From positions 29,936 to 93,935 of the forward strand of contig NZ_JARZFX010000012.1 in the NCBI RefSeq assembly GCF_036026595.1: a DNA stretch of 64,000 nt, read 5' to 3'. Shown here one piece after another: positions 35,267 to 43,908 of the stretch (the first letter of the stretch is position 1; each line of letters opens with the position of its first letter). Both the position numbers and the translations under genes were made by a program. The notes under the pieces are model-generated. The model was given only the letters and a program-made list of their open reading frames with translations. It searched no databases and was not told the origin of the DNA. This stretch comes from Virgibacillus_P tibetensis. GTDB taxonomy: Bacteria > Bacillota > Bacilli > Bacillales > Amphibacillaceae.

Positions 35267-36429
35267 TGGTTAAAACAATAAAAGAGGTCTTTAAAATAAA
35301 TGGTGGAAACTCTGGTTTAACAAAAAGGTATTTGTATAGTAGAAGACCCAAAGAATCCACAGATGCAATTCCAGTATATTCAGGATCAATAGGTGAAGAA
35401 TTGAGTTTGGGATACATTGATAATAAATACTTAGATGATCTAAAAACATTCACAGGACCTGCAGTTGTTATTTGTAGAAAAGGTCTTGCGGGTTCAATGG
35501 AGTATGTCACTGATGAATTATTTACTGTAAATGATGATGCTTATGTTATGTACGTAAATGATGAATATAAAGAAAGTGTAAATTTAGAGTGGGCATCATT
35601 TAATTTACAAAAACTATTCTATCAAATATCAACTTCAAAAAATGGAAACGGAACATTTAGCAAGACATATGCAGAGAAGCAAGATTTTGATTTTCCTTAT
35701 ATTAGAAATCAAAATGAAGAGTTAATAATGTACCGTCAGCTTACCTATGCAGATAGTTTAATTGTTAAAATACAGGAAAGAATTGATGATTTTCTATCTA
35801 GAATTTGTATGTCGAATGAAATGACAGAGTATAAGGTGTCAGATGTTTTTTACCTAGATACAGGTAAAAGAATCACCAGGAAAACTCTATACAATAATTT
35901 AAATCAGTTTATAGGCAGTGAAAACCTTATACCTATCGTTTCGTCTGGAGCGAAAGGTAATGGAATCTTTGGTAATGCAACGGAAGATTGGTTGAAAAAT
36001 ACTTATAAACGTGGAAGAAAAACTGTAAATCAAAGTTGGGATCCTTGGAAAAATTATGTAGGTGCTGATTTTATTATTGATAGTTCTTGTGTTACTTGGA
36101 ATACTGATGGTGATGCTGGTACCTTGTTCTATAGAGATTATAGTTTTTTTCCAACTGATCACTGTGGAGTTTTAATACCAAAAGAGAAATACACTGAAAA
36201 AGTAAATCTCAAGTACTTTGTCTATAGTCAAAAATACAATTTCAAACAAAATTCAGATAGGGGAAATCTACATAAAGAACAAATGGCTAATTTAACCTTT
36301 ATGTTACCTGATATTGACACTCAGAATAAAATTGCAGAAAAAGTTGATGAGCTATTAGACTTTTATAATAATCTAACATTACTCAGAAATAAAATAGTAA
36401 AGTTAAGAACTACAGAATTAACTTTGTGA
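35266..36429 (+). CDS. specificity (S) subunit of the second R-M system
   Basis: A 387-residue HsdS-like protein with two TRDs. Each half ends in the S-type helix (IVKIQERIDDFLSRI near 165; NKIAEKVDELLDFYNNLTLL near 350). The second TRD starts YKVSDVFYLDTGKRITRKTL. The ATG overlaps the stop of the methylase-nuclease gene by one base, so the two are translationally coupled and surely partners. Followed by a terminator at 36514-36546. Confidence 0.85.
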   Translation: MVKTIKEVFKINGGNSGLTKRYLYSRRPKESTDAIPVYSGSIGEELSLGYIDNKYLDDLKTFTGPAVVICRKGLAGSMEYVTDELFTVNDDAYVMYVNDEYKESVNLEWASFNLQKLFYQISTSKNGNGTFSKTYAEKQDFDFPYIRNQNEELIMYRQLTYADSLIVKIQERIDDFLSRICMSNEMTEYKVSDVFYLDTGKRITRKTLYNNLNQFIGSENLIPIVSSGAKGNGIFGNATEDWLKNTYKRGRKTVNQSWDPWKNYVGADFIIDSSCVTWNTDGDAGTLFYRDYSFFPTDHCGVLIPKEKYTEKVNLKYFVYSQKYNFKQNSDRGNLHKEQMANLTFMLPDIDTQNKIAEKVDELLDFYNNLTLLRNKIVKLRTTELTL

Positions 36430-36513
36430 TCTAAAGGAAACTTATTATCTGTAATTAACCTACTAACTACATTAATTATTGAAGTGAATGCATATGATAT
36501 GTGACTAATTGAC

Positions 36514-36546
36514 GTGAGCTGTTTGCTTTGCAGCTCACCTTTTTTT
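36514..36546 (+). terminator. terminator after the second R-M locus
   Basis: GTGAGCTG pairs with CAGCTCAC across a 9-base loop and is followed by CTTTTTTT. The T-run begins the 27-bp sequence that is directly repeated on both sides of the adjacent IS66 element. Confidence 0.85.
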
Positions 36547-36566
36547 ATTTTGTACCTAAATGCTAT
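36540..36566 (+). repeat. 27-bp direct repeat, left flank of IS66 element
   Basis: Matches 38965-38991 at 26 of 27 positions. It includes the T-run of the preceding terminator and TATTTTGTACCTAAA. IS66-family elements normally duplicate 8 bp, so this longer repeat is unusual. Confidence 0.8.
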
Positions 36567-36623
36567 GTAAGCGTCAAATAGCCCACACCTATTATTCAGG
36601 TCTGGGCTCATGCTATGATTGGG

Positions 36624-38178
36624 TTACTTCTTACTTGGTATGCGACAACCTTCTGGTATATAGTCTGACCAAGGTAGATACTTTTGGATTTCATTAGAAT
36701 CTGTCAGATCTACATTCGGAAGTTCTTCAAATAAATATTTTAAGTATGCATAGGGGTTAAGATTATTCGCCTTAGAGGTTTCAACGACACTATAAATAAG
36801 AGCGCTACTTTTTGCACCCTTCGCCGTATTGCTGAAAAGCCAATTTTTTCTTCCCAAAACAAAGGGCTTAATTACTCTCTCCGCACGATTATTATCCAAT
36901 TCTAATCGTCCATCCAAAAGAAAGGCTTCAAGTTTATGCCACTGAGACTTGCAATATTTAATGGCCTTACCCAATGCACTTTTTGGTAACACCTTCGGTG
37001 CTTGTACTTTTAACCATTTAGAAAATTCATCTAAGATGGGAAGGCTTAATTTTTTCCTCTCGTGACAACGCTCAACGGCATCTAAGTCTTTAAGTTGGCG
37101 TTCAACTTTATATAGCTGATCACAAAAATCCAAACCTTCTTGCGCAGTAAGCCGTGAGGCGTTTGCTGTCTCTGGAAGTGCGGTTAATGCATCTTTAAAA
37201 TTCCGACGTGCATGTGCCCAACATCCAACCAGCTTCACATTCGGTATCGCGTGGTAACCGGCATAACCATCCACATGTAGATAGCCACTGAATGTTTCTA
37301 AGAACTGTTTCGGATGTTTACTTGCGCGTGTTTGTTGGTAATCATATAACACTTCAGGCTCATGTGCGGTACCTGTTCGAAACATCCACATGTATGAAGT
37401 GGATTGACTTTTTCGTCCAGGTTCAGATAACACTTGAAAGTTTCATCCGCGTGCAGGACCTCTTGGTTGATCATATATTGATACATCTGATCGAAAATTA
37501 TAGATAACCACTTCTCTGCACCGTAAATGATCCAATTTGCAATGGTCTGTCTCGATAAAGATAATCCAAGGCGTTCCAACGCTTTTTCTTGACGATAAAG
37601 TGGCATGCTGTCCACGTACTTATTCGACATTAAATACGCTATCGCCGAAGGTGATGCTAAACTGCCTGGATAAACAGGAGATGGTGACTTGGCGATTTGA
37701 ATAGGTGTTTTAATCTCATGACGCAATGACGGCACCCGTAAATATAACGCACATGCTTTTTCACTTTAGCCTGTGCAGGGATAATCTCGATTTCTCTGCG
37801 CACTTCCGTGCTCATTTCATGCAATTCTCCATCACAACAAGAACAGACCTGTTCCTCTTCTGATAAACGATACTCAATCGTTTCAGTCGGAAGGTCTTCG
37901 AGCTTCTGGTCACGCTGTCCTTTCTTCTTACGGATGTAAGTAATCGTTTCAATCGCAGGCTCTTCTACATCTTTATTTGATGTATCTTCAGCTTCATTAA
38001 ATAGAGAAAGTTGATCCGTGTTTTGTTCACTTGAAGCACCAAATTGTCTTTTTTGACTCAGTCTAAATTGTTCCTCATACCATTTTGGCTTTGCTTCAAG
38101 TTCTTCTTTTTCAAGTTCAAGTTTCTCAGCGCGGTCTTTATAAAATTGGGCATCTTTTGCGTTCGTTATCTTTTCCAT
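36624..38178 (-). pseudogene. tnpC: IS66 TnpC transposase, two frameshifts
   Basis: Three overlapping frames rebuild one IS66 transposase. The N-terminal coiled-coil and zinc-finger part starts [20 protein letters not shown] and includes the CSCCDGE cysteines. A central part reads EKALERLGLSLSRQTIANWI through LHADETF. The C-terminal DDE part reads YLHVDGYAGYHAIPNVKLVG, CWAHARRNF and LELDNNRAERVIKPFVLGRK. Shifts lie near 37740 and near 37420-37440. The DDE residues (D in HADE, D in HVDGYAGY, E in NNRAE) are kept, but no single frame spans them. Confidence 0.9.
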
Positions 38179-38230
38179 AAAATTTATTATACGAAAAAGA
38201 ATCCGCCTTGAACAGAGCGAATTCTCATTT

Positions 38231-38581
38231 TTATAAAATTGTTCGTGCTTTAACTTCACGGTGCGCGGATTGTTGAATCGTCAAGCCATCCAATAACCAA
38301 CGGAGTTGACGCGGGGAGATATCTTTTGTTTGCTTAGATGATTCATCTGGCCAAGAAAATTTACCGGTCTCTAGTCGTTTATAATAAAGCCAAAAGCCAT
38401 TATTATCCCACTGTAGAATTTTTAATTTATCTCTATTTCGATTACAGAACACAAAGAGTGCAGGTGAGAATGGATCAAGTTCAAATGCTTCTTTTACTAT
38501 AATTGCTAGGCCATCAATTGACTTTCTAAGGTCCGTAGGGCCACAAGCTAAATAAACCCTTTCATAGTATGGGTGAATCAT
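38231..38581 (-). CDS. tnpB: IS66 TnpB accessory protein
   Basis: A 116-residue protein with the family signature [49 protein letters not shown] and GKFSWP. Required with TnpA and TnpC for IS66 transposition, exact role unsettled. Its start overlaps the tnpA stop by 4 bases (ATGA type). Confidence 0.93.
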   Translation of the reverse strand: MIHPYYERVYLACGPTDLRKSIDGLAIIVKEAFELDPFSPALFVFCNRNRDKLKILQWDNNGFWLYYKRLETGKFSWPDESSKQTKDISPRQLRWLLDGLTIQQSAHREVKARTIL

Positions 38582-38880
38582 TGATACTTCAATAAATGTA
38601 ATACATCAGATAAAAGTTGACGATCAACCTGTGGTTTTACTTCCACTGATAGCTTATCTATCTTAATAATGATGGATGAATGCTCATCGCTGTTAGCCGA
38701 ATGGCTAATTTCTAACCAATCGGTAGAAGAAGTATTATCTGTCTGTTGACCTAACTTACGTTTCCAGTAATACATTTGATGAATATTAATATTTTCTTTA
38801 CGACACCAAGCAGCTATACTAAGGCCACTTTCGCACCATTGATCCATTCTTGTCTCCCATTCTAACTGTTTATCTGACAT
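38578..38880 (-). CDS. tnpA: IS66 TnpA DNA-binding accessory protein
   Basis: A 100-residue HTH_Tnp-like protein: WETRMDQWCESGLSIAAWCR, then KENINIHQMYYWKRKLG. First gene of the IS66 operon; start ATG 38880 follows GAAGGAGG. Coupled to tnpB. Confidence 0.9.
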   Translation of the reverse strand: MSDKQLEWETRMDQWCESGLSIAAWCRKENINIHQMYYWKRKLGQQTDNTSSTDWLEISHSANSDEHSSIIIKIDKLSVEVKPQVDRQLLSDVLHLLKYQ

Positions 38881-38964
38881 GAAAAGCCTCCTTCAAGAAT
38901 TAATCTATGAAGATTATCTCATCTGGAGACTGTGTTGGATACGTGTGAAGTATTTGACGCTTAC

Positions 38965-38991
38965 TTTTTTTATTTTGTACCTAAAAGCTAT
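38965..38991 (+). repeat. 27-bp direct repeat, right flank of IS66 element
   Basis: Second copy of 36540-36566 with one T/A difference, immediately outside the right inverted end of the IS66 element. Confidence 0.8.
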
Positions 38992-39046
38992 AAGTAAAGA
39001 AGTTCTATCTTCTATCATGAAAAATTTTATTCCAAATTGAACAATT

Positions 39047-39274
39047 GAATATAATGACAATCGAATAAGTAAATTCATCGATCAATACGGCAGGTGTGCC
39101 ATCTCTGGAATGGAACTAGGCATAAACGATTGGCATTGTCACCATAAGAATCCGTATTATCTTTCAAAGGATGATTCATTCTCAAACCTAGCAATCCTTC
39201 ATGAATCTGTCCATAGACTAGTACACTTAAAAGATAGTGATAAGATAAAAGCATTGATAAAAGTCCTAATCTGA
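39047..39274 (+). pseudogene. group II intron maturase, C-terminal HNH fragment
   Basis: A frame reading YNDNRISKFIDQYGRCAISG, MELGINDWHCHHKNPYYLSK and LAILHESVHRLVHLKDSDKI matches the HNH endonuclease end of bacterial group II intron reverse transcriptases. CHH and HxxVH zinc/catalytic residues are present. All of the reverse transcriptase is missing. The TGA at 39272 is a little early for the family, with related codons continuing out of frame. Confidence 0.8.
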
Positions 39275-39387
39275 CGAAAAAGCAAATAGAAAAACTTAAT
39301 GAACTTCGATTAAAATGTCAAAATCAAGCAATTTGATTTCGGAAGAAAGCAACGTCAATCTAATAATACATAGAATTGAATGAATTA

Positions 39388-39490
39388 GATTAGTTGGAAC
39401 GCCTTATGCGGTGAAAGTCGCACGTAAGGTGTGAGAAGGGGGAAAAGGGAGCGATAACTTCAAACCCTTACCTATCTGTATAAGCTAACG
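39388..39490 (+). ncRNA. group II intron 3' end, domain V/VI remnant
   Basis: GCCTTATGCGGTGAAAGTCG with CGCACGTAAGGTGTGAG reproduces the domain V hairpin of group II introns. The following GGGGGAAAAGGGAGCGATAA and CTTACCTATCTGTATAAG correspond to the domain VI and 3' splice-site region. Only the 3' part of the intron survives, next to its maturase scrap. Confidence 0.7.
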
Positions 39491-39499
39491 GGTGCTAGA

Positions 39500-40640
39500 A
39501 ACACAAGCAATTCGATACTCCAATTTTTATAATGAATTGAGCAGAAATTTAAAAAACAAGAAATCAAGTAGGTTTCCTATATTTAGCCTGCCAGCGTATG
39601 TATTTTGAATACCCCTTGAATACCCTTTATGAAAAAGTGGTTAAAATCCCATGAAATACAAACAGGGGAAAACGTTGATTTAAAGCGGTTTATGAACTTC
39701 CATGTAATATGGAAGAAGCTCTTCTATGAAAGAACGTTAAAAGTTCTATGTTAGCTGGAATTGTGCTTTATATGTTTATGGCAGATGGGGAAGGCGGAGC
39801 AGAAGAAATAGTAGTACGATTAGCAATTAACTGATTAGCTACAAATAAAAAGTAATTCGCTTGTAGGACGTTCTAACAACTTTAGATTGCATGTTTGGTT
39901 GCATATTCGTGTGTAGATTCGTTTCTATTTCATGGCATGAACATTCGTCCGTATATTCGGTTGTTATTGTATCAATGTGTGGACAAAAATAGACAAGATA
40001 TTATAGTAGTCACATAAAGAATATGATAAAGATAATTGTTCATGTTTATGTTTAATATTGGTCTTTTTTATGTTTGGTAAAAATACAAAAACATTGATTT
40101 AATAGGTTATTTAGAGGTTGTTTGTTCATGTTTATATGGTTAATGTATGGGCGGCGTGATGTAATCTTATAAAATGAACTTTGATTGAAGATAAACGTAT
40201 GAAAAGAGGCTTCCAAGTTATAAAGGTCCATAGCCATATTGAAAAAAGGATAAACGATATGAATAAAAGATATAGCGGAACAGTTGTAAACAGTCCGTCA
40301 TTCAGTTGTACATTTTTTGTCGTACAGTGGTAAAAAACTATGTCAAGAATGGTATATTTAATTGGCTGGAATACAACCAAGTGTAACCGTATAACTTTTT
40401 TTAAAAATACCAACCTAAAATACCCCGGACTACTGATTGTTTAGATATTAATTTTAGATTAAAAAAAGTGAGCCTATCAACATGTTATGAACAAAACTTT
40501 TGGTACCTTGACCTTGAAAGCAAATCATTGATTTTCTGGAGAGAAGTTCTTGGAGAAGTCATTATAATTGCTACAATGTTACTGTGAAATAAGGTGGTCG
40601 TATATAAATCAAAGCTGAGTAGATAGGCTTTATAAGAGAG
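39500..40640. other. gene-poor region with repeated TATTCG words
   Basis: No intact gene is visible for 1.1 kb. Around 39640-39835 both-frame scraps suggest a decayed coding region. From 39880 to 39975 the words TTGCATATTCG, GTGTAGATTCG, ACATTCGTCCGTATATTCGG and GCATGTTTGGTTGCAT recur, resembling the subterminal words beside the 22-bp inverted repeats at 0.4 and 6.4 kb. At 40290-40335 GTTGTAAACAG, GTTGTACATTTTTTGTCGTACAG looks like another small inverted array. These could be protein-binding arrays of a mobile element or replicon. Confidence 0.4.
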
Positions 40641-40647
40641 TAGGCAC

Positions 40648-41010
40648 TTAAATATTAACTTCCTTACTCAAATAATCATTCACAGATTGTAGTAAATCGT
40701 ACTCATCCTGACTTATTACATGGCAATGTGCAATTTTATTTCTAATTGGTATAGTTTCGTGCAAGGAGATAAAAATTATTTTTGAAAAATAGTTTGTAAA
40801 GCATGGATATCCCCGCATTAAAGCTAATAACTCGTAATAATTAAAAAACTTTAAACCTTTCCTATAAGGAAGATATTTCATAGCTTTTGGACCATTTATA
40901 AACCAAGCAATACCATATTCATTTCTCATTACACTTTCAATAGTATAATGTAATTTATTTTCAACCTCATATAATAGACCATAGGCATTCTTCATAAATT
41001 CCAGTTCCAT
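40648..41010 (-). CDS. HEPN-motif protein (candidate ribonuclease/abortive infection)
   Basis: A 120-residue helical protein with the sequence PIRNKIAHCHVISQDEYDLL near 88-107. R90-x4-H95 followed by helix-forming residues is the catalytic signature of HEPN domains, many of which are RNases in toxin-antitoxin or abortive infection systems; some act as Swt1-like or Apea-like modules. No partner nucleotidyltransferase or antitoxin gene is adjacent. Start ATG 41010 follows GGAGAAAATTT. HEPN is supported by one motif only. Confidence 0.6.
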   Translation of the reverse strand: MELEFMKNAYGLLYEVENKLHYTIESVMRNEYGIAWFINGPKAMKYLPYRKGLKFFNYYELLALMRGYPCFTNYFSKIIFISLHETIPIRNKIAHCHVISQDEYDLLQSVNDYLSKEVNI

Positions 41011-41442
41011 AAATTTTCTCCATTCAAGTTATTTAAATTTACAATTGAACGGGGTGTCAAACTCTATGAGGTTAAAATCAAGGTTCAATACTAATAAAAT
41101 AATCATATAATTCCTCTTGTTCAAATTAAACTATATCAAAATACCTGTCCTTTACAAGCTTTTTTTAGTAATTTAAAAAGTTGCCTCTTCTATTTTTGAT
41201 ATCAGTATCTGAAACATTTCACGAAAGAGGAAACCTGGCTTACAACATAGAGTGTAGAAAATAGGAGTCTATCAAAGAATGCATCTATAAAATAGTTTGC
41301 AAAGAAGCTGCATTTATAGGAGAACCTAGTTATGTGTCTCCTATCCTAGAGTATTTTCCATCTACTTTTCCTTCAAGCACACGAAATAAAAAACAGAAAG
41401 AAAGCAAAAAACATTTTAGTTAGCACCGCTAATTATGGTGTG
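41011..41442. other. intergenic region, no gene seen
   Basis: AT-rich DNA without a supported ORF between the HEPN-motif gene and the sigma-factor gene, both on the minus strand. Confidence 0.5.
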
Positions 41443-41994
41443 TTAACCCTGTAGAAGCTCTAACAGCTGATTCTGAAACTCTGGATTATTTAATTTCTTC
41501 CTAGCCTGTCTTGCCCAGCTTTTCACTGCTTCTACCGTAGTATTTTCCTGAATAGAAAGTTGCTTTAGTGACATACCAACGATCACTGCATAATATATCC
41601 ATTTCCATTGATTTAAAGTTAATTGGGATTTAATTTGTTTCCAAAGCGGAGAGTTGTCCAAAAAAGTAGTGTGAATTTGGCTGGATAAAAGAATTGGATT
41701 GTTCGAAGAGTTGAGACTCTCTATAGTATTATCCTGAAAAGAGGTTTGAATATGTTTTAGATAGTTGTTCTGTTGACGGAGCAAATCAATAATTCGATTC
41801 CGGATGGTATAGTTAAAATAGGTGGAAAGGACACCTTTGTCAGGCTGGTAGGTTTGGTATGCATTCCACATAGCGCAGAGGCCTTCCTGGAAGTATTCCT
41901 TATGTGGGTCGTGGATGTTTAACTTATGAATCTGGTAATGAATACGACGCTTGTTTTGCTGGTAAAAATCTTCAAATGTGTGTTGGTTAGTCAC
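41443..41994 (-). CDS. sigma-70-family protein of phage/mobile element type
   Basis: A 183-residue protein with a sigma region 2-like segment (EYFQEGLCAMWNAYQTYQPD, KGVLSTYFNYTIRNRIIDLL) and a C-terminal region 4-like HTH (LKQLSIQENTTVEAVKSWAR). Small sigma-like proteins of this kind occur in prophages and conjugative elements of Bacillaceae. Start is GTG 41994 behind AAAGGGAG. Divergent from the replication genes, together with the XRE repressor; it may activate element genes. Confidence 0.8.
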   Translation of the reverse strand: MTNQHTFEDFYQQNKRRIHYQIHKLNIHDPHKEYFQEGLCAMWNAYQTYQPDKGVLSTYFNYTIRNRIIDLLRQQNNYLKHIQTSFQDNTIESLNSSNNPILLSSQIHTTFLDNSPLWKQIKSQLTLNQWKWIYYAVIVGMSLKQLSIQENTTVEAVKSWARQARKKLNNPEFQNQLLELLQG

Positions 41995-42064
41995 AGTATG
42001 ACTCCCTTTATATGTGAGATAAAGGAGGTTTTTTGTAAGATGTTCTTAGAAGTAGTGAGAAGTT

Positions 42065-42304
42065 TTAAACTTGGTGATTTTTGTAGAGTTGTATAATTTT
42101 ATCATGAAATGTACTGGGAATCTCAAGGATTACAGCCATTTTTATATACGTAGTAAGCGTTGTATCGCTTTCTCCACGTTCAATGCGCCCAAGGTGATTA
42201 GTACTAATACCAATTTCTTCTGCTAGTCTTTCAATTGTAAATGACATTTCTTGGCGATATTCTCTTAGAAACTGTCCTATCAATTGTCTAAATTGCTCAT
42301 CCAC
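42065..42304 (-). CDS. XRE-family repressor
   Basis: A 79-residue single-domain Cro/C1-type regulator: FTIERLAEEIGISTNHLGRI, ERGESDTTLTTYIKM. GTG 42304 follows AAAAGGGGG and is preferred over the longer frame from 42361. It lies divergent from an excisionase-like gene and the DnaD-DnaB operon, the usual place of a mobile-element repressor. Confidence 0.85.
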   Translation of the reverse strand: MDEQFRQLIGQFLREYRQEMSFTIERLAEEIGISTNHLGRIERGESDTTLTTYIKMAVILEIPSTFHDKIIQLYKNHQV

Positions 42305-42628
42305 TAGAATCCCCCTTTTCAGAATAATTATCCATTGAGGATGTGGAAAATTACACAACATATATGTGGTATTTTGTGAATGAGAAAATTATCTATTAAT
42401 CACGATCTTTATTCTTAAATTCTTATGAAAAAAAAGAATATCATTTTATTTAAGTAAATCCATATAGATTGCCATTATCGGCAGTCTATATGGATTATTT
42501 TTTTGTACAAAAAACAATCTCAATTCTACTAATCAAAAATAAATTTCAACAAATTTAACACAAAATGCCCCTAATCCTCCTTTTTTTTCGATAGTAGTTT
42601 TGAAAGAACGAAAAAAGGAGATGTAAAT

Positions 42629-42805
42629 ATGGAAATAAAACCAATGACCGTAAAAGAACTAGCTGTCTATTTGGGTGTACACACAGATACCATCTATAAG
42701 ATGGCCCGCCAGAACGAATTACCTCACTTTCGAGTTCGTGGAAAGATTCTCTTTACTCAAGTTGCAGTGAATGCATGGATTCGTGAACAAGAGCTTACCA
42801 GCTAA
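42629..42805 (+). CDS. excisionase-like MerR/HTH_17 DNA-binding protein
   Basis: A 58-residue protein, MTVKELAVYLGVHTDTIYKM followed by ARQNELPHFRVRGKILFT and AWIREQE, typical of the excisionase/HTH_17 family. ATG 42629 follows AAAAAAGGAGATG. First gene of the rightward replication operon, 36 bases ahead of the DnaD-like gene. May bind att or origin sites of the element. Confidence 0.85.
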   Translation: MEIKPMTVKELAVYLGVHTDTIYKMARQNELPHFRVRGKILFTQVAVNAWIREQELTS

Positions 42806-42841
42806 CAAGAACGTGAAGAGATTTGAAAGGGCTGTTATAAC

Positions 42842-43579
42842 ATGAACTACATTAAAGAACTGAATGCATTCAGAAATTGGCTGCTCTTAAGCGAAATCCC
42901 CACCAGCGCAATTGCACTATGGTACACGCTGATGGCTATAAACAATTCGGTTGGATGGAAGAGTAGCTTTAATGCACCTAATTCCGTTGTGCAGCAATTA
43001 ACTGGGCTATCAAAGCAAGGGTTATTAAATGCGCGGAATGAGCTGATAGAGCATAACTTAATTTGTTGCGAAAAAGGAAAAAAGGGGAAGGCACCTGTCT
43101 ATAAAATGGTCTCATTGGTCAATTCAGTTGACCAATGCATGTACCAATCCGTATACCAATCACTTGACCCATCACTAGACGAATCATTGACCATACCTAA
43201 ACAGAAATTAAAACAGAAACAAAAGAGCAGAAGAGGAGAAAAAGAAGCCGAAAACCCATTTCTCATTTTCGAACAAAACTTTGGGATACTTCGTCCAATT
43301 GCCGGAGAGTCATTAATTGCCTGGTGTGAAGATCTTGGGGATGATATTGTGGTTGCAGCAATAAAGCTTGCAGTTAAACGAGGCGGTCACACATATAGCT
43401 ATATCGAGAAAATTTTAAAAGAATGGGCTCATGCCAAACTGACCTCAATTGATCGTGTGAGAGATTATGAAAGGCAGAAAGCTGCCAATCGGGATAATAC
43501 CATTCCGTTTAGAAAGCGAACAGAAAAAAGCAGGCAAACTTTATTTGATGAATTACGACAGGAGGGGTCACTACCATGA
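42842..43579 (+). CDS. DnaD-like replication initiator
   Basis: A 245-residue protein with an N-terminal winged-helix domain (TSAIALWYTLMAINNSVGWK, VVQQLTGLSKQGLLNARNEL), a basic linker and a C-terminal DnaD domain ending YSYIEKILKEWAHAKLTSID. These act in phage and plasmid replisome assembly, binding the origin and recruiting helicase. It overlaps the loader gene by 4 bases, so the three replication genes are coupled. Confidence 0.88.
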   Translation: MNYIKELNAFRNWLLLSEIPTSAIALWYTLMAINNSVGWKSSFNAPNSVVQQLTGLSKQGLLNARNELIEHNLICCEKGKKGKAPVYKMVSLVNSVDQCMYQSVYQSLDPSLDESLTIPKQKLKQKQKSRRGEKEAENPFLIFEQNFGILRPIAGESLIAWCEDLGDDIVVAAIKLAVKRGGHTYSYIEKILKEWAHAKLTSIDRVRDYERQKAANRDNTIPFRKRTEKSRQTLFDELRQEGSLP

Positions 43580-43908
43580 CGCATGAAGAAGCAATCGATG
43601 TTCTGGAGACCATTGCTGATGTTTATCCTAAATTTGAAATTACAAAGAAAAAAGCAAAATTGATTTTACCGCCATTGAAGCAGATGGATTATAACGGAGT
43701 GATGGATAAATTAGCTGCCTTTGTTGCCAGGCACCCATATGCCCCGACAATTGCAGAAATTGCGGCCTACCCTCCGGAACCAAATGAATATTTAGCGAAG
43801 ATGGACCAGTGGCGGGAAGATGCAGTTAATGTATCAGCTGAGACAAAGGAACGCTTTCGTATGTCCTTGCTTAAACTCATTGCGGAGAAATCGAATCATG
43901 AGAGCTGA
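43576..43908 (+). CDS. replicative helicase loader/inhibitor, SPP1 G39P-like
   Basis: A 110-residue helical protein beginning MTHEEAIDVLETIADVYPKF. This N-terminus, the KAKLILPPLKQMDYNGVMDK segment and the HPYAPTIAEI motif match the loader/inhibitor family of phage SPP1. It delivers the DnaB-like helicase to the initiator. It overlaps both neighbours (4 and 11 bases). Confidence 0.85.
   Translation: MTHEEAIDVLETIADVYPKFEITKKKAKLILPPLKQMDYNGVMDKLAAFVARHPYAPTIAEIAAYPPEPNEYLAKMDQWREDAVNVSAETKERFRMSLLKLIAEKSNHES

Larger units (their letters stand above)
36567..38964 (-). mobile_element. IS66-family insertion sequence, transposase inactivated
   Basis: The 2.4-kb element is bounded by inverted ends GTAAGCGTCAAATA (36567-36580 and, inverted, 38951-38964). 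It encodes tnpA, tnpB and a frameshifted tnpC, all on the minus strand, which is the standard IS66 order. With tnpC broken it is unlikely to move on its own. Confidence 0.9.
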
